NCBI GenBank assembly: GCA_016775335.1
Contig: JAEUGJ010000033.1
Span: 23,699-87,698 of the forward strand
Reading direction: 5' to 3'
Source: Mogibacterium sp.
GTDB lineage: Bacteria; Bacillota; Clostridia; Peptostreptococcales; Anaerovoracaceae
DNA length: 64,000 nt
In this document: positions 44,827 to 54,898 of the stretch, piece after piece
Numbering within the stretch: position 1 is the first letter of the stretch
Layout: each line of letters opens with the position of its first letter
The notes under the pieces: model-generated
The model's input: the letters and a program-made list of their open reading frames with translations, nothing else
What the model was told of the DNA's origin: nothing
Database searches by the model: none
Made by a program: the position numbers and the translations under genes

Positions 44827-46524
44827 TTACATGAATTTCTTTTCCTTGTTCATACGGTTGATGGCGCTGACCAGAGCATTTACGGTAGCCAGAATGATGT
44901 CCGGCTGGGTGCCTACGCCCCAGAACTTCTTTCCGGTTTCATCGGCGATGCATACGTAAGATGCCGCTTTGGATTTGGAACCCACGGTGAGGGCGTTCTC
45001 TGCGTAAGTGATGAAATCGTACTGAATGTCGTATTTTGTTTTTGTCAGCGCGTCCCGAATGGCGTCCAGACGACCGTTGCCTTCTCCGTCCAGATGGAAC
45101 ACTTCTCCGTTGATTACGGCGCGGACCTTTACGTTGTACAGGTTTTCTTCCTTAGTAGAAGAGTAGTGGTTGAAGGTGGCATCCGTAATATCCAGCGGGG
45201 AGAAGTCGTTGATGTATTCCGCTGCAAAGTAGTCTAGAATCTCCTGCGGGGAGAGCTCTTCGTGATGCTTGTCGGAAATGTCCTTCATCATATAGCCAAC
45301 CTCGGAGCGCATGTCCTTCGGCAGATCGAACCCGAAGTTCTGTTCCAGGATGTATGCCACGCCGCCTTTGCCGGACTGACTGTTGATTCGGATGACGTCG
45401 CCGTCGTATCTTCTGCCCACATCGTGGGGATCGATCGGCAGGTACGGAACCGTCCACTGGTGGAGATTCTTTTCCTTTCTCCAGTTCATGCCCTTGGAAA
45501 TCGCATCCTGGTGGGAACCGGAGAATGCAGCGAATACCAGCTCGCCGGCATACGGCTGTCTCGGACCTACGGTCATGCCGGTGAATTCTTCGTAAGCTTC
45601 CACGATGGCCGGCATGTTGGAGAAGTCCAGTCCGGTTTCCACGCCGTGGGTGTACATGTTCATGGCGATGGTGATGATATCCGCATTTCCGGTTCTCTCA
45701 CCGTTTCCGAAGAGGGTGCCTTCAATTCGGTCCGCACCGGCCAAAATGCCCAGCTCCGCATCGGCCACACCGGTTCCACGGTCGTTGTGAGGGTGGAGGG
45801 AGATGCGCACGCCGTCCCGATTATGGATGTTCTTGTGCATGTATTCTACCTGGTTGGCGTAGATGTGCGGCAAAGACATCTCCACGGTTGCCGGAAGGTT
45901 CAGAATCATCGGATGGTCCGGTGTCGGATTCCAAATGTCGATTACGGCGTTGCTCACTTCCAGCGCGTATTCCGGCTCGGTTCCGGTAAAGCTCTCCGGA
46001 GAATATTCAAAGACGAAATTGGTGCCCGGATATTTTGCTGCATATTCGTTCATGAGTTTGGCGCCGTCGATGGCAATCTGCTTAATCTCTTCCTTAGATT
46101 TCCGGAAAACCTGTTCCCGCTGCGCCACGGAAGTGGAGTTATACAGGTGCACCACCGCATTCTTTGCGCCCTGAAGTGCGGCAAAGGTTTTGTCGATGAT
46201 ATGGGCACGAGACTGGGTCAGCACCTGCACGGTAACGTCATCCGGAATCATGTCCTTTTCAATCAGCGTACGGAGGAATTCAAACTCGGTCTCCGATGCT
46301 GCCGGGAATCCCACCTCGATTTCCTTAAAGCCGATGTCCACCAGAACCTTAAAGAATGCCAATTTTTCTTCCAAAGACATGGGAACCACCAGCGCCTGAT
46401 TGCCGTCTCGGAGATCCACGCTGCACCAGTACGGTGCTTTTTCGATATGATCCTTCTTCACCCAATCGTAGGTTGTTTCCGGTGGGTTATAGTAACCCGG
46501 CTGATACTTTTTTGCATTATCCAT
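44827..46524 (-). CDS. leuA: 2-Isopropylmalate synthase
   Basis: The 565-residue enzyme condenses acetyl-CoA with 2-ketoisovalerate, the first step to leucine. The HMGL-like TIM barrel (about 30-310) has WCSVDLRDGNQALVVPMS and the metal ligands in SLHPHNDRGTGVADAELG. The C-terminal LeuA allosteric domain (about 430-560) would bind leucine. The N-terminus (YNPPETTYDWVKKDHIEKAP) and size are those of the longer type-2 LeuA group seen in actinobacteria and fungi rather than the roughly 510-residue type. Expression is controlled by the leucine T-box directly upstream. Confidence 0.96.
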   Translation of the reverse strand: MDNAKKYQPGYYNPPETTYDWVKKDHIEKAPYWCSVDLRDGNQALVVPMSLEEKLAFFKVLVDIGFKEIEVGFPAASETEFEFLRTLIEKDMIPDDVTVQVLTQSRAHIIDKTFAALQGAKNAVVHLYNSTSVAQREQVFRKSKEEIKQIAIDGAKLMNEYAAKYPGTNFVFEYSPESFTGTEPEYALEVSNAVIDIWNPTPDHPMILNLPATVEMSLPHIYANQVEYMHKNIHNRDGVRISLHPHNDRGTGVADAELGILAGADRIEGTLFGNGERTGNADIITIAMNMYTHGVETGLDFSNMPAIVEAYEEFTGMTVGPRQPYAGELVFAAFSGSHQDAISKGMNWRKEKNLHQWTVPYLPIDPHDVGRRYDGDVIRINSQSGKGGVAYILEQNFGFDLPKDMRSEVGYMMKDISDKHHEELSPQEILDYFAAEYINDFSPLDITDATFNHYSSTKEENLYNVKVRAVINGEVFHLDGEGNGRLDAIRDALTKTKYDIQYDFITYAENALTVGSKSKAASYVCIADETGKKFWGVGTQPDIILATVNALVSAINRMNKEKKFM

Positions 46525-46544
46525 TTCAAATTCCTCCTAATAAT

Positions 46545-46790
46545 GTAATCTCCCGATGAACAGTCCCATAAAAAAATCCCTTCGCTGTTCACCGTAACCG
46601 ATGAAACGAAGAGACGAAATAATCCGCGGTACCACTCTTCTTGGCCGCGCCGCAATGAGGCAGCCCACTTGTAGAATGTCAGCTCAGGGGTGAGACACCT
46701 AACCGATCCTGCATCCTCACACCACCCGGATGCTCTCTGAAAGTCTCTGCGAAAGGTTTATTCCCGTCAACGCTAGTGCATATTCAGTTC
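46545..46790 (-). ncRNA. T-box leader (leucine, CUC specifier) of leuA-leuB
   Basis: On the minus strand the conserved T-box sequence TGGTACCGCGG lies at 46634-46624. It is followed by a terminator whose arms are CTCTTCG and CGAAGGG with a run of seven T (near 46612-46566). Stem I features include the CAGAGAGC element near 46737 and, in the specifier position before ACCCCTGAGC, the codon CTC (46694-46692) for leucine. Uncharged tRNA-Leu should stabilise the antiterminator and switch leuA-leuB on. The motif positions are read from the sequence; the full fold was not computed. Confidence 0.93.
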
Positions 46791-46796
46791 TCGTAT

Positions 46797-46825
46797 AGAA
46801 TACATTACTTTTTGTGCAAAGTCAA
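46797..46825 (-). promoter_or_regulatory. leuA promoter
   Basis: On the minus strand TTGACT (46825-46820), a 17-base spacer and TATTCT (46802-46797), just upstream of the T-box. Confidence 0.8.
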
Positions 46826-46885
46826 CTAAAATTATTCAGAAGTTTGAAAATTAATACATAACTTGTATTATTACACAAATTTATG

Positions 46886-46913
46886 TTGACAATTTATTTT
46901 CGGTAACTATAAT
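46886..46913 (+). promoter_or_regulatory. ilvB promoter
   Basis: TTGACA (46886-46891), a 16-base spacer and TATAAT (46908-46913). The leader is only about 40 bases, with no T-box or attenuator. It is divergent from the leuA promoter. Confidence 0.85.
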
Positions 46914-46958
46914 TAAATTATTCAACTGCAAAATATGACGTAAGAAAGGGTGATATCT

Positions 46959-48620
46959 ATGAAATTGACGGGATCTCAAATTGTGGCCGAAGTGCTGCTG
47001 GATCACGGAGTGGACACGATTTTCGGATATCCGGGCGGGACAGCGCTGAATATTTACGATGAACTGTACAAATACAGCGATCGAATCAAGCACGTTCTCA
47101 CGGCGCATGAGCAAGGGGCCAGCCATGCGGCGGACGGATACGCCAGAGCCACCGGTAAAGTCGGGGTGGTAATGTCTACCAGCGGACCGGGGGCAACGAA
47201 TCTGGTAACGGGCATTGCGACGGCATGTCTGGACAGCGTTCCGCTGCTGGCCATCACGTCCAACGTGCCGGATTCCTTAATCGGTAAGGACGCATTTCAG
47301 GAAATTGACATTGCCGGTGTAACTATGCCAATCACGAAGCATAATTTTTTCGTGAATCGAATTGAAGACCTGGCGGACACGCTGCGGGAGGCATTTGTCA
47401 TCGCCCAGAGCGGACGGCCGGGGCCGGTTCTGGTGGACATCACAAAGGATGTGACGGCGGCCGCCTATGAGTACGAGAACAGAAGACCGCTTCCGCTACG
47501 TCCGGATCCGGAGATTCAGAAGGACGATATCCGCGCGGCGGTGAAGATGATTAACGCTGCCGAGAAGCCGGTAATGTATGTGGGCGGCGGCGTGATGCAG
47601 TCCTGTGCCGGCGAATTGGTTCAGGAGCTGGCGCGAAAAGCCAACATACCGGTGGTCAATACGCTGATGGCAACGGGCGTAATGGATACCGAGGACGACC
47701 TCTGCCTGGGCATGGTGGGAATGCACGGATCCGTTGCTGCCAATCGGGCGATTCAGCATTCGGACTTGATTATCGCTTTGGGTGCTCGTTTCAGCGACCG
47801 CGTGGCGCAGGATACCAAAACCTGGGGACGCAGTGCCCGCATCCTTCAGGTGGACATCGACAACAGCGAAATCAACAAGAACGTTCTGATTGACAAGTCG
47901 GTCATCGCCAACGTTCACGAATTCCTGGAGAAGGCCATTCCTTTTGTGGAGAAAGCAGACCATTCCGAATGGAGAGAGAGAACGGTTTCTTGGAAAAAGA
48001 AGGCGCCGTACGTAAAGGCGACCGACTGCCCATTGCATCCGAAGGACATCATGACCACCATTTCCGAATCCGTGAATGAAGATGCGTATTTCGTCACGGA
48101 CGTGGGTCAGCACCAGATGTGGGCGGCACAGTACCTCCATCATCGGAAACCGCACCGCTTTATCACCAGCGGCGGGCTGGGCACCATGGGGTTTGGATAC
48201 GGTGCGGCCATCGGCACGCAGATGGCCCATCCGGATAACCGGGTGGTACATATTACGGGAGATGCCTCTTTCCAAATGAACCTGAATGAAGTGGTTACCG
48301 CGGAGACGCAGCACCTGCCGATTATCACGGTGATTCTGAACAACTCCGTACTGGGTATGGTATACCAGTGGCAGACCATTTTCTACGATCAGCGGTATTC
48401 CAACACCACGCCCCATCGGAAGGTGGACTATGTGAAAGTAGCGGAAGGATTCAGCATTAAGGGATTCCGGGCAACCACGCCGGAAGAGTTTCAAGATGCA
48501 TTCCGCCGGGCACTTCAAGAAGACGGTCCGGTATGGATTGAATGCGTTATTTCTCAGGACGAGCGCGTGCTGCCGATGATTCCGGGCGGCAAGAGCGTAG
48601 ATGATATGATTGTCGGATAG
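46959..48620 (+). CDS. ilvB: Acetolactate synthase, large (catalytic) subunit
   Basis: The 553-residue ThDP enzyme makes acetolactate or acetohydroxybutyrate. The N-terminal pyrimidine-binding domain contains GYPGGTALNIYDELY and the catalytic glutamate in AHEQGASHAADGYARATGK. A central FAD-type domain follows, then the ThDP-pyrophosphate motif GDASFQMNLNEVVTAETQ. ATG 46959, ten bases after AAAGGG, matches the family start. It heads ilvB-ilvN-ilvD-ilvA, with gaps of 9, 22 and 9 bases. The co-factor motif has Ala in place of the third residue of GDG, a common variant. Confidence 0.97.
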   Translation: MKLTGSQIVAEVLLDHGVDTIFGYPGGTALNIYDELYKYSDRIKHVLTAHEQGASHAADGYARATGKVGVVMSTSGPGATNLVTGIATACLDSVPLLAITSNVPDSLIGKDAFQEIDIAGVTMPITKHNFFVNRIEDLADTLREAFVIAQSGRPGPVLVDITKDVTAAAYEYENRRPLPLRPDPEIQKDDIRAAVKMINAAEKPVMYVGGGVMQSCAGELVQELARKANIPVVNTLMATGVMDTEDDLCLGMVGMHGSVAANRAIQHSDLIIALGARFSDRVAQDTKTWGRSARILQVDIDNSEINKNVLIDKSVIANVHEFLEKAIPFVEKADHSEWRERTVSWKKKAPYVKATDCPLHPKDIMTTISESVNEDAYFVTDVGQHQMWAAQYLHHRKPHRFITSGGLGTMGFGYGAAIGTQMAHPDNRVVHITGDASFQMNLNEVVTAETQHLPIITVILNNSVLGMVYQWQTIFYDQRYSNTTPHRKVDYVKVAEGFSIKGFRATTPEEFQDAFRRALQEDGPVWIECVISQDERVLPMIPGGKSVDDMIVG

Positions 48621-48629
48621 GAGGGCGTC

Positions 48630-49148
48630 ATGTATAAACCACTAAAACAAGAAATTGTCAGCGTCCTCGTTCAGAACCAGGCCAACGTTCTGACCCGCGT
48701 AATCAGCATGTTCGGCCGAAGAGGATTCAATATTGACTCGCTGACCGTATCGCCGACCAACAATCCGAAGCTGTCTCGGATTACCATCATGTTCAGCGCG
48801 ACGGAGCAGTCCATGCAGCAGATTATCACCCAGACGGAAAAGCTGGAAGTGGTGGAGGAGGTCATCGTCCTCAGCCGGGAGAACAGCTTGTATCGGGAGT
48901 TGGTGTTGATGAGAATCCAATGTGAGCCGGATCAGCGCAGCTCCGTGAAGGAAATCGTGGATATTTTCAGAGGCAAGATTATCGACCTCTCTAGGCATAG
49001 TTTAGTAATTGAATTAACCGGAACTCCATCGAAAATTAATGGTTTCATGGAAGTGATGGAGGAGTATAATATCACTGACGTATGCCGTACCGGAATTACC
49101 GGTATCGAGGGTCTGAATCGCGGAGAAGACGACCCGGCACAGAAGTAA
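48630..49148 (+). CDS. ilvN: Acetolactate synthase, small (regulatory) subunit
   Basis: The 172-residue protein has the N-terminal ACT domain ([36 protein letters not shown]) that binds valine at the dimer interface and activates the large subunit. The C-terminal ALS_ss_C domain contains [12 protein letters not shown] and [13 protein letters not shown]. Its length is typical of the full-size IlvN/IlvH form. GGAGG precedes its ATG, nine bases after ilvB. Confidence 0.96.
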   Translation: MYKPLKQEIVSVLVQNQANVLTRVISMFGRRGFNIDSLTVSPTNNPKLSRITIMFSATEQSMQQIITQTEKLEVVEEVIVLSRENSLYRELVLMRIQCEPDQRSSVKEIVDIFRGKIIDLSRHSLVIELTGTPSKINGFMEVMEEYNITDVCRTGITGIEGLNRGEDDPAQK

Positions 49149-49170
49149 TAACGTAAAGGAGTATTGGAGA

Positions 49171-50838
49171 ATGACGAAAATAAGTGATAACGTCACAAAA
49201 GGAGTGGAGAAGGCCCCGATGCGGAGCCTTTTCTATGCGATGGGATATACCAAGGAAGAGCTGGAGCGCCCACTGATCGGCGTGGTTTCCGCTCACAGCG
49301 AGATTGTTCCGGGACATATTCATCTGGATAAGATTACGGAGGCGGTAAAAGCAGGTGTTCGCATGGCGGGAGGTACCCCGATTATGGTTCCGGCCATCGG
49401 CGTGTGCGACGGCATTGCCATGGGTCACGAAGGTATGAAGTACTCTCTGCCGAGCCGTGAACTCATTGCGGACAGCGTGGAAACCATGGCCAAAGCCCAT
49501 CAGTTCGACGGACTGGTTCTGGTGCCGAACTGCGACAAAATCGTACCGGGAATGGTTATGGGTGCATGCCGCATCAATATTCCGTCCATCGTATGCTCCG
49601 GCGGACCGATGATGAGCGGTCTGGTAAACGGCGAAGAAACCTCCCTCTCCAAGATGTTCGAAGCGGTGGGTTCCCGCAAAGCCGGTCTGATTGATGACCG
49701 GGGACTCTGCGAGTTCGAGGAGAACGTGTGCCCGGGCTGCGGTTCCTGCTCCGGCATGTACACTGCCAACAGTATGAACTGCCTGTGCGAGGCCATCGGT
49801 ATCGGCCTTCCGGGCAACGGAACCGTTCCGGCCGTCACCGGAAAGAGAGTGATGCTGGCAAAGCGTGCCGGCATGGCCATCATGGATCTGGTAGAAAAGA
49901 ACATCTGCCCGAGAGACATCATCAACGAAAAATCCGTTCGAAATGCATTGACCTGCGACATGGCGCTGGGCTGTTCCTCCAATACGGTGCTTCACCTTCT
50001 GGCAATCGCCAACGAGGCGGGCGTGAAGGTGGATTTGAACATGTTCAACGAAGTCAGCTCCGTTACGCCGAACCTGTGCCATCTGGCACCTGCCGGCGGC
50101 ACCCACATGCACGATTTGAACAATGCCGGCGGCATCCAAGCCGTGCTGGCAGAACTGAACAAAAAGAATCTGATTGACACGACTGTCATCTGCGCCAACG
50201 GCCACACGGTAGCGGAAAACATCGAAGGAAAGAAGATTCTGAACAACAACGCCATTCGAAGCATCGATAATCCGTACAGCGAAACCGGCGGATTGGCCAT
50301 CCTCTTTGGAAACGTAGCACCGGAGGGCGCCGTGGTAAAAAGAAGTGCAGTTGCACCGGAGATGCTGAAGCATACCGGCCCGGCTCGCGTATTCGACAGC
50401 GAAGACGAAGCGATTCAGGCCATCTACAACGGCGACATCCACGACGGGGATGTGGTGGTCATTCGCTACGAAGGACCGAAAGGAGGCCCGGGCATGAGAG
50501 AGATGCTGAATCCGACCAGTGCTTTGGCGGGAATGAAGCTGGACAAAACCGTGGCTCTGATTACGGATGGACGTTTCAGCGGTGCCAGCAGAGGCGCTTC
50601 CATCGGACACGTGTGCCCGGAAGCGGCAGCCGGCGGAAACATCGGTCTGATTCAGGAAGGGGATATCATCGAAATCGATATCCCGGAATATCGAATCAAC
50701 GTACAGCTCAGCGATGAGGAACTGGAAGCGAGAAGAGCGGCATGGAATGCGCCGGCGCCAAAGGTTACCAGCGGCTGGCTGGCAAGATATGCGAAACTGG
50801 TAGGTCCTTCGTCGAAGGGCGCAATCATGGAACTGTAG
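49171..50838 (+). CDS. ilvD: Dihydroxy-acid dehydratase
   Basis: The 555-residue Fe-S enzyme dehydrates dihydroxy acids to 2-keto acids in valine and isoleucine synthesis. Cluster-ligand cysteines lie in NCDKIVPGM and [52 protein letters not shown] and [19 protein letters not shown] are all family hallmarks. The preceding step enzyme, IlvC, is not encoded between ilvN and ilvD, where it commonly sits. Confidence 0.97.
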   Translation: MTKISDNVTKGVEKAPMRSLFYAMGYTKEELERPLIGVVSAHSEIVPGHIHLDKITEAVKAGVRMAGGTPIMVPAIGVCDGIAMGHEGMKYSLPSRELIADSVETMAKAHQFDGLVLVPNCDKIVPGMVMGACRINIPSIVCSGGPMMSGLVNGEETSLSKMFEAVGSRKAGLIDDRGLCEFEENVCPGCGSCSGMYTANSMNCLCEAIGIGLPGNGTVPAVTGKRVMLAKRAGMAIMDLVEKNICPRDIINEKSVRNALTCDMALGCSSNTVLHLLAIANEAGVKVDLNMFNEVSSVTPNLCHLAPAGGTHMHDLNNAGGIQAVLAELNKKNLIDTTVICANGHTVAENIEGKKILNNNAIRSIDNPYSETGGLAILFGNVAPEGAVVKRSAVAPEMLKHTGPARVFDSEDEAIQAIYNGDIHDGDVVVIRYEGPKGGPGMREMLNPTSALAGMKLDKTVALITDGRFSGASRGASIGHVCPEAAAGGNIGLIQEGDIIEIDIPEYRINVQLSDEELEARRAAWNAPAPKVTSGWLARYAKLVGPSSKGAIMEL

Positions 50839-50847
50839 GAGGATGGC

Positions 50848-52062
50848 ATGCTAGAACTAGAGGATTTTGAACAAGCAACGGAAATCGTCCAGAAGGTGGT
50901 TCGTCCCACCAATCTGGTATACAGCGATTACTTTTCGGAAATGTGCGGCAACAAGGTATATCTGAAACCGGAGAATATGCAGCTCACCGGTGCATACAAG
51001 ATTCGCGGTGCATACTACAAGATCAGCACATTGACGGATGAGGAAAGAAGCCGAGGTCTGGTAGCGGCATCTGCGGGCAACCACGCCCAGGGCGTGGCGT
51101 ATGCGGCAAAAGCCTATGGCTGCAAAGCCACCATTGTTATGCCGACCACCACGCCGCTGATTAAGGTAAACCGCACCGAAAGCTATGGGGCAACCGTCGT
51201 TCTGTACGGAAATGTTTATGACGAAGCGGCCGCATATGCAAAGAAGCTGGCGGAAGAAGAGGGCATGACCTTTATCCATCCGTTTGATGATTTTACCGTG
51301 GCTACCGGACAGGGAACCATCGCCATGGAGATCATCAAAGAACTCCCGCTGGTGGATGCCATCCTGATTCCGGTAGGCGGCGGTGGACTGGCCACCGGTG
51401 TATCCACTCTGGCAAAGCTGCTGAAACCGAATGTTCAGATTATCGCCGTAGAACCGGCCGGTGCCAACTCCCTCCAGTGTTCTCTGGAGGCCGGAGAAGT
51501 TCGCACCATGGAACACATTCAGACCATTGCGGACGGCACGGCGGTAAAAACTCCGGGAGAGAGTATCTTCCCGTATCTGCAGAAGAATGTGGACCGGGTA
51601 ATCACCGTAGAGGATGATGAACTGGTGGTAGCATTCCTGGATATGGTGGAGAACCATAAGATGGTCGTGGAGAATTCCGGACTTCTTACCGTTGCGGCGC
51701 TGAAACATTTGGACTTCAAAGGCAAGAAGGTGGTATCCATTCTGAGCGGCGGAAATACGGATATCATCACCATCTCCAACATCATCCAGAACGGTCTGAT
51801 TATGCGGGATCGTATTTTTACCGTATCGGTCATGCTGCCGGACAAGCCGGGCGAACTGGTTCGCGTAGCGCAGACCATTGCGGACGCGCAGGGCAACGTA
51901 GTCAAACTGGAGCACAATCAGTTCGTCAGCGTGGACCGAAACCACAAGGTGGAGCTGAAGGTGACCATCGAGGCCTTCGGTACGGAGCATAAGCAGAAGA
52001 TCATCAATGCGCTGAAAGCTCACGGCTTTGATGAAACGGTGGAAACAGGCATCATGATGTAA
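50848..52062 (+). CDS. ilvA: Threonine ammonia-lyase
   Basis: The 404-residue PLP enzyme deaminates threonine to 2-ketobutyrate for isoleucine. The PLP lysine is in GAYKIRGAYYKIS, the glycine loop is PVGGGGLATG, and SAGNHAQGVAYAAK binds substrate. A single C-terminal ACT-like domain (about 330-400, FTVSVMLPDKPGELVRVAQT) resembles the shorter catabolic/IlvA1-type enzymes rather than the double-domain 510-residue IlvA. Position at the end of ilvBND supports a biosynthetic role. Confidence 0.95.
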   Translation: MLELEDFEQATEIVQKVVRPTNLVYSDYFSEMCGNKVYLKPENMQLTGAYKIRGAYYKISTLTDEERSRGLVAASAGNHAQGVAYAAKAYGCKATIVMPTTTPLIKVNRTESYGATVVLYGNVYDEAAAYAKKLAEEEGMTFIHPFDDFTVATGQGTIAMEIIKELPLVDAILIPVGGGGLATGVSTLAKLLKPNVQIIAVEPAGANSLQCSLEAGEVRTMEHIQTIADGTAVKTPGESIFPYLQKNVDRVITVEDDELVVAFLDMVENHKMVVENSGLLTVAALKHLDFKGKKVVSILSGGNTDIITISNIIQNGLIMRDRIFTVSVMLPDKPGELVRVAQTIADAQGNVVKLEHNQFVSVDRNHKVELKVTIEAFGTEHKQKIINALKAHGFDETVETGIMM

Positions 52063-52099
52063 TGATTTCCCGCAATCGGAATGACGAGATAAGATACTT

Positions 52100-52129
52100 C
52101 AAAAGGCGAACCTTCGGGAACGCCTTTTG
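52100..52129 (+). terminator. ilvA terminator
   Basis: AAAAGGCG-AA-CC-TTCG-GG-AA-CGCCTTTT hairpin capped by a TTCG tetraloop, with TTTTGT tail. Confidence 0.88.
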
Positions 52130-52293
52130 TATTGCTTCTTGTTTTGTTCTGAATTAAAAACATTATTGAATAATAACAAGAAAAATTTAATTTATTTATT
52201 CCCGAAAACAAATATCGATGTTGGAATTATTTTCAAAAACAAGGAATAGTGTGCTGTAAGCCTTGAAATATCAACATATGGATAATCTTATTG
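52130..52293. other. A+T-rich intergenic stretch before secG
   Basis: A markedly A+T-rich region between the ilvA terminator and the secG promoter. I see no ORF, repeat or RNA motif in it. Confidence 0.5.
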
Positions 52294-52322
52294 TTGACAA
52301 GCGTTCAATATAATGTTAGTAT
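52294..52322 (+). promoter_or_regulatory. secG promoter
   Basis: Consensus TTGACA (52294-52299), a 17-base spacer and TAGTAT (52317-52322). Confidence 0.8.
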
Positions 52323-52371
52323 ACATGAGTAATTTTTTAGCTAGTACATAGTGTTGAAGGGGGGTTCGAAT

Positions 52372-52605
52372 ATGCATACCGTGCTTATGGCAATTCTTTT
52401 GGTTGTAAGTGTGCTGATGATTATTGCAATTCTGCTGCAGTCCAGCAACAGCTCCGGCCTGTCCGGTTCGATTGCAGGCGGTGCAGAGCAGCTGTTCGGA
52501 AAGAGAAAGAGCAGAGGATACGATTCCATTCTGGCAAGAATCACCGTTGTGTTGGCAGTGGTTTATATCGTTGCGGCTTTGGCAATTGTGACATTGTTCA
52601 ACTAG
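52372..52605 (+). CDS. secG: Preprotein translocase subunit SecG
   Basis: The 77-residue protein has two hydrophobic helices (VLMAILLVVSVLMIIAILLQ, about 4-23, and VVLAVVYIVAALAIVTLF at the end). These flank the family loop QSSNSSGLSGSIAGGAEQLF and a basic GKRKSRGYD segment. SecG stabilises the SecYE channel during SecA-driven export. ATG 52372 is chosen because AAGGGGGG precedes it; an earlier GTG would place the ribosome site inside the gene. Confidence 0.95.
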   Translation: MHTVLMAILLVVSVLMIIAILLQSSNSSGLSGSIAGGAEQLFGKRKSRGYDSILARITVVLAVVYIVAALAIVTLFN

Positions 52606-52648
52606 TTGACTTCGGATTCTCGCACTTTTTAACATGGCAGACATATTT

Positions 52649-52671
52649 GAGGCACTTTTAGAAGTGCCTCA
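52649..52671 (+). terminator. Hairpin after secG
   Basis: A 10-bp stem TGAGGCACTT / AAGTGCCTCA with a TTAG loop. The downstream sequence is A+T-rich but not a clean U-tract. Confidence 0.6.
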
Positions 52672-52727
52672 TAATATTGTTAAATATTATTACTATAAAT
52701 TATTTTTTTAAGGAGGTTTAAGGCTAT

Positions 52728-54746
52728 ATGAATTTATGGATTGCTCCTGTCTGCGCCTTGGTGGGCCTGCTTGTTGCTTTTTGCCTGACATCTTGGGTAA
52801 GCAAAGCGGACGCCGGCAACGACAGAATGAAAGAAATAGCCGGATTTATTCATGAGGGTGCCATGGCATTCCTCAAGAGAGAATACAAGACCATGGTTGT
52901 GGTTATTGCGGTTCTCTTCGTTGTTATCGGATTCTGCATTAACTGGACATCCGCAGTGCTGTACGTATTCGGTGCGCTGCTGTCCGTACTGGCAGGATTC
53001 TTCGGAATGAACGTTGCCACAAAAGGAAACGTTCGTACGGCAAATGCTGCGATGACTCACGGTATGCCGCGTGCGCTTCAGATTGCGTTCCGCTCCGGTG
53101 CCGTTATGGGTCTCTGCGTATCCGGACTGGGTCTCCTGGGTCTGGGTATCGTATTCGTTGCTCTGGACATGGCAACCATTCAGGAATGTGTTACCAGTTT
53201 CGGTCTGGGTGCTTCCTCCATGGCGCTGTTCGGCCGTGTCGGCGGTGGTATCTATACCAAAGCTGCGGACGTTGGTGCGGACCTGGTTGGTAAGGTAGAA
53301 GCCGGCATCCCGGAAGACGATCCGAGAAACCCGGCAGTTATCGCCGACAACGTAGGTGACAACGTAGGTGACGTTGCCGGAATGGGTTCCGACCTGTTCG
53401 AATCCTATGTTGGATCCATCATCTCTGCCGTTACTCTGGCTGCTGTTGCCGTAAATGAGTCCGGTGAGATGTCCATTTTCAACGAAACAACTGCTGCGCT
53501 GTTCCCGATGCTGATTGCCGCAATCGGTCTGATTGCATCCGTACTGGGAATCATGGCAGTACGCGGCGGCGACAACGTGAACCCGGCAAAGGCTCTGAAC
53601 ATGGGAACCTATGTCAGCGGTATCATCGTAATTATCGCATCCGTATTCCTCAGCAAGAACATGCTGGGATCTCTGAACTATGCATGGGCAATTATTGCCG
53701 GTCTTCTGGTTGGTATTATCATCGGTCAGCTCACTGAGTTTTATACTTCTGATGCACACAAGTTCGTAAAGAGCATCGCAGAACAGTCTCAGACCGGTTC
53801 TGCTACCACTATCATTTCCGGACTGTCCGTTGGTATGATGTCCACCATTTGGCCGATTCTGTTCATCGCTGTTGGTATCATCGTGGCATACAACTTTGCC
53901 GGTCTGTACGGTATCGCACTGGCTGCCGTAGGTATGCTGTCCACCACCGGAATGACCGTTGCAGTTGATGCTTACGGTCCGGTTTCCGACAATGCCGGCG
54001 GAATCGCCGAGATGTCCGAGCTGCCGGAAGATGTACGTCACATCACCGATACGCTGGATTCCGTTGGAAACACCACCGCTGCAATCGGTAAGGGATTCGC
54101 AATCGGTTCCGCTGCGCTCACCGCACTGGCACTGTTTGCTTCCTTCGCAACCACCGCTAAGCTGCAGCAGATCAGCCTGCTGGATCCGATGGTAATCGTA
54201 GGTCTGTTCATCGGCGCAATGCTGCCGTTTGCATTCTCTGCAATGACCATGAGCTCCGTTGGTAAGGCTGCAAACCAGATGATTGAAGAGGTTAGAAGAC
54301 AGTTCCGTGAGGACAAGGGAATCATGGAAGGAACTTCCAAGCCGAACTACGCACGCTGCGTAGATATCTCCACTTCTGCAGCACTCCACGAAATGATTGC
54401 TCCGGGAATCCTGGCAATCGTTGCACCGGTTGCAATCGGACTGCTTCTGGGAACCGAATCCCTGGGCGGACTGCTGGCAGGTGCACTGGCTTCCGGTGTA
54501 CTCCTGGCAATCATGATGGCCAATGCCGGTGGTGCATGGGATAACGCAAAGAAATACATCGAGAGCGGTGTATACGGCGGAAAGGGCAGCGAGAGCCACA
54601 AGGCAGCTGTCGTTGGTGATACGGTCGGCGATCCGTTCAAGGATACATCCGGTCCGTCCATCAACATCCTGATCAAGCTGATGACCATCGTATCCCTGGT
54701 ATTCGCACCGCTGTTCGTACAGTACGGTGGAATCCTGTTCAAGTAA
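52728..54746 (+). CDS. hppA: Membrane-bound cation-pumping pyrophosphatase (K+-dependent type)
   Basis: The 672-residue integral membrane protein with about 16 helices couples PPi hydrolysis to H+ or Na+ export. The PPi site motif [20 protein letters not shown] with [20 protein letters not shown] and the late [14 protein letters not shown] are intact. The helix-12 motif reads [20 protein letters not shown]: alanine in the position that is lysine in K+-independent enzymes, so it is K+-dependent. K+-dependent enzymes include both Na+ and H+ pumps; I cannot decide between them. AAGGAGG precedes the ATG. It uses highly-expressed-type codons. Confidence 0.96.
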   Translation: MNLWIAPVCALVGLLVAFCLTSWVSKADAGNDRMKEIAGFIHEGAMAFLKREYKTMVVVIAVLFVVIGFCINWTSAVLYVFGALLSVLAGFFGMNVATKGNVRTANAAMTHGMPRALQIAFRSGAVMGLCVSGLGLLGLGIVFVALDMATIQECVTSFGLGASSMALFGRVGGGIYTKAADVGADLVGKVEAGIPEDDPRNPAVIADNVGDNVGDVAGMGSDLFESYVGSIISAVTLAAVAVNESGEMSIFNETTAALFPMLIAAIGLIASVLGIMAVRGGDNVNPAKALNMGTYVSGIIVIIASVFLSKNMLGSLNYAWAIIAGLLVGIIIGQLTEFYTSDAHKFVKSIAEQSQTGSATTIISGLSVGMMSTIWPILFIAVGIIVAYNFAGLYGIALAAVGMLSTTGMTVAVDAYGPVSDNAGGIAEMSELPEDVRHITDTLDSVGNTTAAIGKGFAIGSAALTALALFASFATTAKLQQISLLDPMVIVGLFIGAMLPFAFSAMTMSSVGKAANQMIEEVRRQFREDKGIMEGTSKPNYARCVDISTSAALHEMIAPGILAIVAPVAIGLLLGTESLGGLLAGALASGVLLAIMMANAGGAWDNAKKYIESGVYGGKGSESHKAAVVGDTVGDPFKDTSGPSINILIKLMTIVSLVFAPLFVQYGGILFK

Positions 54747-54777
54747 AAATTGTTTTTATTTGAGTAATACGTATATA

Positions 54778-54812
54778 AGCCGGTGCATTTTGGCGTGCAC
54801 CGGCTGTTTTTA
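54778..54812 (+). terminator. hppA terminator
   Basis: AGCCGGTGCA / TGCACCGGCT 10-bp stem followed by GTTTTTATT. Confidence 0.92.
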
Positions 54813-54825
54813 TTGGTGAAAATTG

Positions 54826-54854
54826 TTGATTTGAACAATTTTTAATGATAAAAT
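54826..54854 (+). promoter_or_regulatory. pheST promoter
   Basis: TTGATT (54826-54831), a 17-base spacer and TAAAAT (54849-54854). The leader is under 40 bases and has no T-box. Confidence 0.75.
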
Positions 54855-54898
54855 ACTACGGTAATTATATTAAGCAGACTACAAGGAGGGATTAAGTC

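Noticed and set aside
46892..46930. CodY-type box near the ilvB promoter
   Set aside because: The A+T-rich sequence does not match AATTTTCWGAAAATT closely enough to call.
52734..54599. Minus-strand frame of about 620 codons opposite hppA
   Set aside because: Composition is implausible (very rich in Cys, Gln, His, Ser) and it mirrors hppA codon bias.
54862..54898. T-box for pheST
   Set aside because: The leader is under 40 bases, with no room for stem I or an antiterminator.
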